Assembly (NCBI RefSeq): GCF_009905375.1
Contig: NC_133648.1
Coordinates: forward strand, 88,846,307 to 88,910,306
Source of the DNA: Apium graveolens
Lineage: Eukaryota; Streptophyta; Magnoliopsida; Apiales; Apiaceae
Reading direction: 5' to 3'
Length of the DNA stretch: 64,000 nucleotides
The notes below the pieces were generated by a model, which did not search any database, was not told the origin of the DNA, and saw only the letters and a program-made list of their open reading frames with translations. The position numbers were made by a program, and so were the translations under genes. This document shows positions 58,450 through 64,000 of the stretch, one piece after another (position 1 is the stretch's first letter; each line of letters starts with the position of its first letter).

Positions 58450-59024
58450 CTGTCAAACAGTTAAGTGACAGACTTGAGAAGATAGAGGTAAAATCAGAGA
58501 CTAAAAGGAAAAACAATAGGAATGGTAAAGTAGGGATTAACAAACACAATAAATACACACCTGACAAATATGCTCCTAGAAAAATCTGTGTCAAGTGTGG
58601 TAGTGTAAATCATTTGTCTGTTAATTGCAAATCTGCCATGCCTACTCCCATGTCTGTTCAGCCTCAATTCTCTAACATGAATGCCATGCCTCCCATGCCT
58701 ATAAATGTTATGCCTACACAGAACATGAATGCATAGTTTGCTAATATGCCATTTGCACCTAATCCATATTATGCTACATACAATATGCCTCAAATGCCAT
58801 TTAGCATGCCTTACTGGAATAACATGTTTGCACCAAGCATGCCATTTCCTGTTAGCCATAACATGCATAATAATTTTGTTGCATCTAGTGGTTTCAAAGG
58901 CCCAACCCAAATGACTAAGGAAGAATCTGAAATTCCTAAGTCAAATGAGTTAAGACCTAAGAAACAGAAGAAGAAAGCTAACAAGGCAGGACCCAAGGAA
59001 ACTTGGGTACCAAAATCAACTTGA
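58446..59024 (+). pseudogene. Gag C-terminal extension of element F, with a second zinc knuckle
   Basis: Shifted by one base from Gag, this frame continues VKQLSDRLEKIEVKSE and a basic part. It then has CVKCGSVNHLSVNC (a second C-x2-C-x4-H-x4-C) and a Met/Pro/Asn-rich low-complexity tract with many MP pairs. A TAG at 58734-58736 cuts it. The frame reopens and ends with KETWVPKST at 59024. The ATG at 58446 overlaps the Gag stop but is probably an accident of the indel. Confidence 0.75.
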
Positions 59025-59041
59025 TTTGATTTTGATGTGTG
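59025..59041 (+). other. Gag-pol junction of element F (frame change)
   Basis: Between the TGA after KST and the first Pol codons ([12 protein letters not shown]) the frame changes, over the sequence TTGATTTTGATGTGTGCAG. It ends like a splice acceptor. It could be an ordinary indel, a recoding site or a splice site; sequence alone cannot tell. Confidence 0.4.
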
Positions 59042-61981
59042 CAGGGAAACAGAAGGAATCTTTGGTACTTGGATAGTGGTTGTTCAAGACACATGACTGG
59101 TGATTCTACCCTGCTCACAGAGTTTGAAGAGAGAGCTGGCCCAAGTATCACTTTTGGAGATGACAGCAAAGGTTATACTGTGGGATATGGCTTGATTTCA
59201 AAGGACAATGTCATCATTGAAGAGGTTGCCTTAGTGGATGGTCTCAAACACAATCTGTTGAGTATCAACCAGCTTTTTGATAAAGGCAACTCAGTAACCT
59301 TCAACAAAGAAACCTGTGTTGTGATTAATAATCAAAACAACAAAGTGGTTCTCACTGGTGTGAGAAGAGGAAATGTGTATCTAGCTGACTTCAACTCAAC
59401 TAAAGCAGAATCTGTTACTTGTCTTCTCAGTAAAGCAAGTCAAGATGAAAGTTGGCTATGGCACAAGAAGCTATCCCATTTGAACTTCAAGACCATGAAT
59501 GAGTTGGTAAAGAAAGAGCTAGTTAGAGGCATTCCTATGGTGGAGTTTACAAAGGATGGACTGTGTGATGCCTGCCAAAAAGGGAAGCAGATTAAAGCAT
59601 CATTCAGGAAGAAACTTGATTCAGCAATTGAAGAGCCTCTACAACTGCTTCACATGGATTTGTTTGGACCAGTCAATATATTGTCAATCTCAAAGAAAAG
59701 ATTTTGCCTAGTAATTGTAGATGATTTCTCAAAGTTCTCTTGGACCTATTTCCTAAAGTCCAAGGATGAATCTAGTGAAATCATCATCAATCACATAAGG
59801 CAAGTTAACAATCATCCTGATTTCAAAGTTAGAAGAATCAGGAGTGATAATGGAACTGAGTTCAAGAACTATGTCATGAGAGCATTTTGTGAGGAAAATG
59901 GAATCTTGCATGAGTTCTCAGCAGCAAGGACTCCACAACAGAATGGAGTAGTGGAAAGAAAGAATAGATCTCTTATTGAAGCTACAAGGACAATGCTTGA
60001 AGAATCAAAACTACCAACATACTTCTGGGCTGAAGCTGTAAACACTGCATGCTACACTCAGAACATCTCTCTGATTAATCAAGCAAGATGCATGACACCT
60101 TATCAATTGTTCAAGAACAAGAAGCCAACTCTGAACTTTCTTCATGTCTTTGGCTGTAAATGCTATATTCTGAGAAATCAAACTGATCAAAATGGGAAGT
60201 TTGATGCTAAAGCAGATGAAGGAATTTTTGTTGGATATGCTGTTGGTAAAGCATATAGAGTCTACAAACTAAGAACCAACATTGTTGTTGAATCTATACA
60301 TGTTGTGTTTGATGATAAAAAGATTGAAGGACTAAAAGATGGAGATTACCATGAGAGCCTCAAATTCGACAATGTTGAGATGGTCAGTGATGAAAGTGAT
60401 GATGAGAGTGATCAAGAAACAGTGTCTAAGGATAATGCAGACAAATCTACTACAAATGAAGCACAAAACTCAACATCCGTCGAGTTACATAATGCTTCAT
60501 CCGTCGGAAGGCAATCTGTATTATCCGTCAGAAGACAACCTGCCTCATCCGTCGGTACTCAAAATTCACCATCCGTCGGGTTATCAAAAGGAGCAGGAAG
60601 TCAAGGCAGATCACCCATAGAAAGCACCCCAATCTCAAATCAAAGATCCACAAACTCAGGGGGAGTTTCTATCAATCAAAACTCAATCACACATCAAGAC
60701 AACATTGAGGTCTCTTCATCTAGGTCTAATCTACCTCAATCAAGAAAATGGACAAAAGATCACCCCTTTGAACTGAACATTGGTGATGTTTTTTCCAGAG
60801 TTCAAACCAGGAGAGCAACTCAAGAAGAATGTCTATACAGCAGCTTCCTGTCTAAGGAAGAACCAAAGAAGGTAGAAGAAGCCTTGTTAGATTCTGATTG
60901 GATTTTAGCTATGCAGGAGGAGCTAAACCAATTTGAAAGGAATAAAGTATGGAAGCTGGTACCCAAGCCTACAGGAAAGAATCCAATAGACACCAAATGG
61001 GTATTCAGAAACAAGATGGATGAAAATGGCATAGTAGTAAGGAACAAAGCAAGATTGGTTGCTAAAGGCTATTGTCAGCAAGAAGGAATAGATTTTGATG
61101 AAACATTTGCTCCTGTTGCAAGACTTGAAGCCATCAGAATCTTCTTAGCCTATGCAGCCCATGCCAATTTCAAGGTCTATCAAATGGATGTCAAAAGTGC
61201 CTTTCTGAATGGAGATTTGGAGGAAGAAGTGTATGTAAGTCAACCTCCTGGCTTTGAAGATCCAAATTTCCCAGAGTATGTCTATTATCTACTGAAAGCA
61301 CTTTATGGACTGAAGCAAGCACCTAGAGCCTGGTTTGACACTTTATCAAAGTTCCTTTTGGAAAATCACTTCACAAGAGGTACTGCAGATAAAACTTTAT
61401 TTTTCAGAAATGTGAATGGCTCTAGCATACTTGTTCAAATTTATGTAGATGATATTATTTTTGGCTCTACAGATGAGAAACTTTGTAAAAAGTTTGCCAA
61501 ACTGATGCAAAGCAAGTATGAAATGAGTATGATAGGAGAACTAACTTACTTTCTTGGTTTACAAGTTAAGCAAGTTAGTGATGGAATATTCATTAGTCAA
61601 ACTAAATATATTTTTGATCTTTTAAAGAAGTTTGATCTAATGGATTGCACATCTGCAAAAACTCCCATGGCCACTTCAACTAAGCTTGAACTAAACACTA
61701 CTGAAAAGTTTGTGGATATTTCAAGTTATAGAGGCATGGTTGGCTCACTTCTGTACTTAACAGCTAGTAGGCCAGATATAATGTTTGCTACATGTTTGTG
61801 TGCTAGATTTCAGGCTGATCCTAGAGAGTCTCATTTAATAGCTATTAAGAGAATCTTCAGATATCTCAAAGGAACACCAAACCTTGGCATTTGGTATCCT
61901 AGAGATTCTGGCTTTGATCTAACTGGTTATTCAAATGCAGATTATGCAGGTTGCAGAATTGATAGAAAAAGCACAACATGA
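59042..61981 (+). pseudogene. Pol of element F (protease, integrase, RT, start of RNase H)
   Basis: A 980-codon open frame. Protease: [14 protein letters not shown] near residues 8-21. Integrase zinc domain: HKKLSHLN...CDACQKG. Integrase core: catalytic D207 (HMDLFGP), D270 (RSDNGTEF) and E306 (VVERKN), the correct DD35E spacing. A spacer around residues 470-560 holds five ATCCGTCG-type motifs. [26 protein letters not shown] and YVDDIIFGS at about residue 802. The frame ends at a TGA (61979-61981) that replaces a Gly codon in the KSTSG-T motif. Everything up to that point looks functional. Confidence 0.92.
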
Positions 61982-62386
61982 ACCTGTCAATTTTTAGGAG
62001 ACAAGCTTGTGTCCTGGTTCAGTAAAAAGCAAAATTCAGTTTCTACTTCTACAGCTGAAGCTGAATATATTGCTGCTGGCAGTTGCTGTACACAGATTTT
62101 ATGGATGAAAAATCAATTGCTAGACTATGGTTTGCAAGTTGAAAGGATTCCTATTTTCTGTGACAACACAAGTGCAATTGCCATCACTGAAAATCCAGTG
62201 CAACATTCAAGGACAAAGCATATAGACATCAAGTACCATTTTATAAGGGAACATGTAATGAATGGTACTGTAGAGTTATATTTTGTTCCAAGTGAGAAGC
62301 AACTTGCAGATATTTTTACCAAGCCACTGGATGAATCCACCTTTTCTAGGTTGGTAAGTGAGTTAGGTATGCTTAATTACTCTTGA
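61982..62386 (+). pseudogene. RNase H C-terminal part of element F Pol
   Basis: Directly after the TGA, in the same frame, come CQFLGDKLVSWFSKKQN, TSTAEAEYIAA, IFCDNTSAIAI and RTKHIDIKYHFI. Then KQLADIFTKPLD leads to the stop at 62386. These are the standard Copia RNase H motifs, with the E of AEAEY and the D of FCDN in place. One point change would separate this from a full-length Pol; it is described here as broken. Confidence 0.9.
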
Positions 62387-62906
62387 ATTTATCTGAATTA
62401 TTTTGCAAGTTGAAAAGTAGCCAGAAATTTAACTGATTTTTAGTCTTGGATGAAAATTTTGGCTAAGTCAAAATTTGCATCTCGACGGATGACCATTATC
62501 CATCGAGTTGAGTCATCCGTCGATATACAAATTGTAAATAAAAATCAATTACTTTTTTGGAGTACTTTAAAGCTCGACGGATATCAACTTATCCTCATCC
62601 GTCGAAGTGTCTAAATCTTAACCGTTAATTCCCTGAACATTATCCATCGAGTATACTTACAGTTTGTAAGCATTACACGACGGTTAATGGGTGGAATTTT
62701 TACAGTTTATTTTAAAACGGCTATTTTAGACAATTTCTATTGGGTAATTTACTTCTCTTTATTATTTTTATCAGTTGATTTTGAGTAAAGTATAAAAGCT
62801 TATTTCATTCTAATCATTTTCTTTTATCATTCTCAAATTCAATTGTGTTACTTCATTCTCTCTCAAGCAAAAATCCTCTTTCTTTTCAGGCTTTTCTTCT
62901 CTAACA
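62387..62906 (+). promoter_or_regulatory. Pol-to-ORF3 spacer of element F with CGACGGAT inverted repeats, TATA box and splice-acceptor-like site
   Basis: The first 260 bp carry CTCGACGGAT...ATCCATCGAG (62481-62506) and further motif pairs at 62515, 62575 and 62597. TATAAAAG lies at 62791-62798, followed by a CT-rich leader. TTTCTTTTCAG at 62879-62889 looks like a 3' splice site. Either could supply an mRNA for the ORF at 62907. Confidence 0.55.
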
Positions 62907-64000
62907 ATGGCACCAGTAGTTAAGATCATGTCACAGACTGGGTTCATCTATGAGAAGAACAACTTCACTGCCTTGGTCAATAAGGAGATTCAACAATCTG
63001 AAGACTATCATAAGATGATGGACTTCGTGAACAACTGCAAGTTAAGTTTTGCCATGCTGGAATCACCCACAATTTATTGTGAAGTTGTTGAGGAGATGTG
63101 GACAACAGCAATCTATAACTCTACTGACAAAACCATCACTCTAACCATCAAAGGTAATGATTTCTGTATCAATGGTGATGTCATAAAAGCATGTTTCAAG
63201 ATTCCTGATGATAATGTAACTGCACCACACACTGACACTGATATTGTCAATATGCTCAATTCCATTCATTATGCACTTCCTACTGCAAAACTAAGTGAAA
63301 TTAGAAGGCTAGGTCTTAAGAAGGAATGGAGTTACTTGTGTGATGTAGTAACTAAAGTCTTTTCTGGAAAAATCAGTAATTTTAATTCTGTGAACATTTC
63401 CATGCTTAACATGCTATACATGCTAGTTACAGACAAATATTACAATTTCAGTGACCTTGTTGTGTATGAGTTAGGTTTTAAACTAGGTGACTTAGCCAAA
63501 AGAGGAAAGAATATTTACTATGCTAGATTTTTTATGCTTTTGGCTAACCATCTTTGTCAAGAGATTGAACTTGAGAACCCAAACAACAAATTAGCTTGTT
63601 GGGTTCAAGAGAGAAGAATCATTGCAGACTTGAACAGAGCCAACCATCACAAGGATGTGCCAATGTTCTATTTTCCTGTAATGCTGACACCTCAGGTAAG
63701 TGAGGTAAGTTCATCCAGACCCTCAACTATTCCAATCTCTTCTATTTCTTTGACTTCAGGCATAGCTATGGCAACTGTGACAATGACCAAACAGTTGCCT
63801 ACCAAAGCTGCCAAAACAACTGCAATTTCTAAATCCAAATCAAAGAAAACCCCCTCTGGTATCTCTCAAAAGGTACCAGTTCAAAAATCTACCAAAACCA
63901 AAGAAGGGAGTGTGAAGGAGGGTAAGATAGGTGAGGGAAGGGGTGAACATCAAAGAAACCCCAAGGATAAGGTTGGAGAGTTGAGTGAATCCCAGCCTAG
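62907..64000 (+). CDS. Extra (env-position) ORF of element F, function unknown, open at the window end
   Basis: ATG at 62907 in a good plant context (AACAATGGC) opens 364 codons with no stop up to the window edge. The N-terminal 250 residues look globular: QTGFIYEKNNFTALVNKEI, GNDFCINGDVIKACFKIP, LSEIRRLGLKKEWSYL and FFMLLANHLCQEIELENP. The tail is low complexity, rich in S, T, K and P. There is no obvious signal peptide and no strong transmembrane helix in the visible part. SIRE/Maximus elements carry an ORF here that is often called env-like, but I recognise no envelope motif. It is the only undamaged coding region in the window, and the DNA uses ordinary plant-like codons. Confidence 0.75.
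   Translation, partial: MAPVVKIMSQTGFIYEKNNFTALVNKEIQQSEDYHKMMDFVNNCKLSFAMLESPTIYCEVVEEMWTTAIYNSTDKTITLTIKGNDFCINGDVIKACFKIPDDNVTAPHTDTDIVNMLNSIHYALPTAKLSEIRRLGLKKEWSYLCDVVTKVFSGKISNFNSVNISMLNMLYMLVTDKYYNFSDLVVYELGFKLGDLAKRGKNIYYARFFMLLANHLCQEIELENPNNKLACWVQERRIIADLNRANHHKDVPMFYFPVMLTPQVSEVSSSRPSTIPISSISLTSGIAMATVTMTKQLPTKAAKTTAISKSKSKKTPSGISQKVPVQKSTKTKEGSVKEGKIGEGRGEHQRNPKDKVGELSESQP

Larger units (their letters stand above)
55600..64000 (+). mobile_element. Element F: SIRE/Maximus-like Ty1/copia retrotransposon, 3' end outside the window
   Basis: Order on the plus strand is 5' LTR (about 55600-56564), Met-type PBS, gag (56626-59024), pol (59039-62386) and an extra ORF (62907 onward). Copia Pol order (protease, integrase, RT, RNase H) is clear. 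The long coiled-coil Gag plus the ORF after pol point to the SIRE/Maximus group. Gag-pol has three stops and two frame changes; the extra ORF is open. The left LTR edge is uncertain because the partner LTR is not visible. Confidence 0.88.

Noticed and set aside
58494..58910. Minus-strand 138-codon frame (His/Arg/Cys rich)
   Set aside because: It is the antisense shadow of the Met/Pro/Asn-rich low-complexity part of F Gag, and the composition explains its openness.

Overview
The window looks like intergenic heterochromatin from a flowering plant, probably a eudicot. It is AT-rich and has no recognisable host gene. Almost every base can be assigned to nested LTR retrotransposons plus one hAT DNA transposon. 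Some repeat styles (a CGACGGAT-rich SIRE-type Copia element, 4-kb LTR chromoviruses) remind me of Apiaceae, but that is a low-confidence guess.

Layout. (1) 1-3481: the 5' part of an Athila-like Ty3/gypsy element G on the minus strand, cut by the left window edge. (2) 3877-5145 and 54578-55585: two halves of a hAT transposase gene on the minus strand. They are split by a 49-kb insertion. (3) 5146-54572: that insertion is an Athila-type gypsy element E (minus strand, TSD gcggt). Its gag was hit by chromovirus C, and its env-like ORF was hit by chromovirus A. (4) 8237-20822: element A (minus strand, TSD tcggg). (5) 26821-52011: element C, same family (minus strand, TSD accta). C's 3' LTR contains Copia element B (28494-40698, plus strand). 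B itself contains solo LTR D of the chromovirus family (33184-37415, TSD tggtg). (6) About 55600-64000: a SIRE/Maximus-like Copia element F on the plus strand. Its 3' LTR lies beyond the window.

Order of events from nesting: hAT, then E, then A and C, then B inside C, then D inside B, later reduced to a solo LTR. Removing nested DNA leaves about 11.6 kb for E, 12.6 kb for A and 13.0 kb for C.

None of the gag-pol genes is intact: all carry in-frame stops, frameshifts or deletions. The exception is the ORF downstream of pol in F, which starts at 62907 and stays open to the window end (364 codons) with its own TATA-like box.

Most interesting observations: (a) four stem-loops with unrelated stems but the same 13-nt loop sequence, in the very long leader of B; (b) an 8-nt motif CGACGGAT/ATCCGTCG scattered through F in LTR, gag, pol and intergenic DNA and read in different frames; (c) A and C share the same stop codons, a frameshift and a pol fragment lodged in gag, so the family spread after becoming defective; (d) the env-like ORFs of both E and F have a TATA box and CT-rich leader of their own, and E's is preceded by the same GC-rich module found in its LTR promoters. 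Nothing here was checked by database search. Alignments and folds were done by eye.
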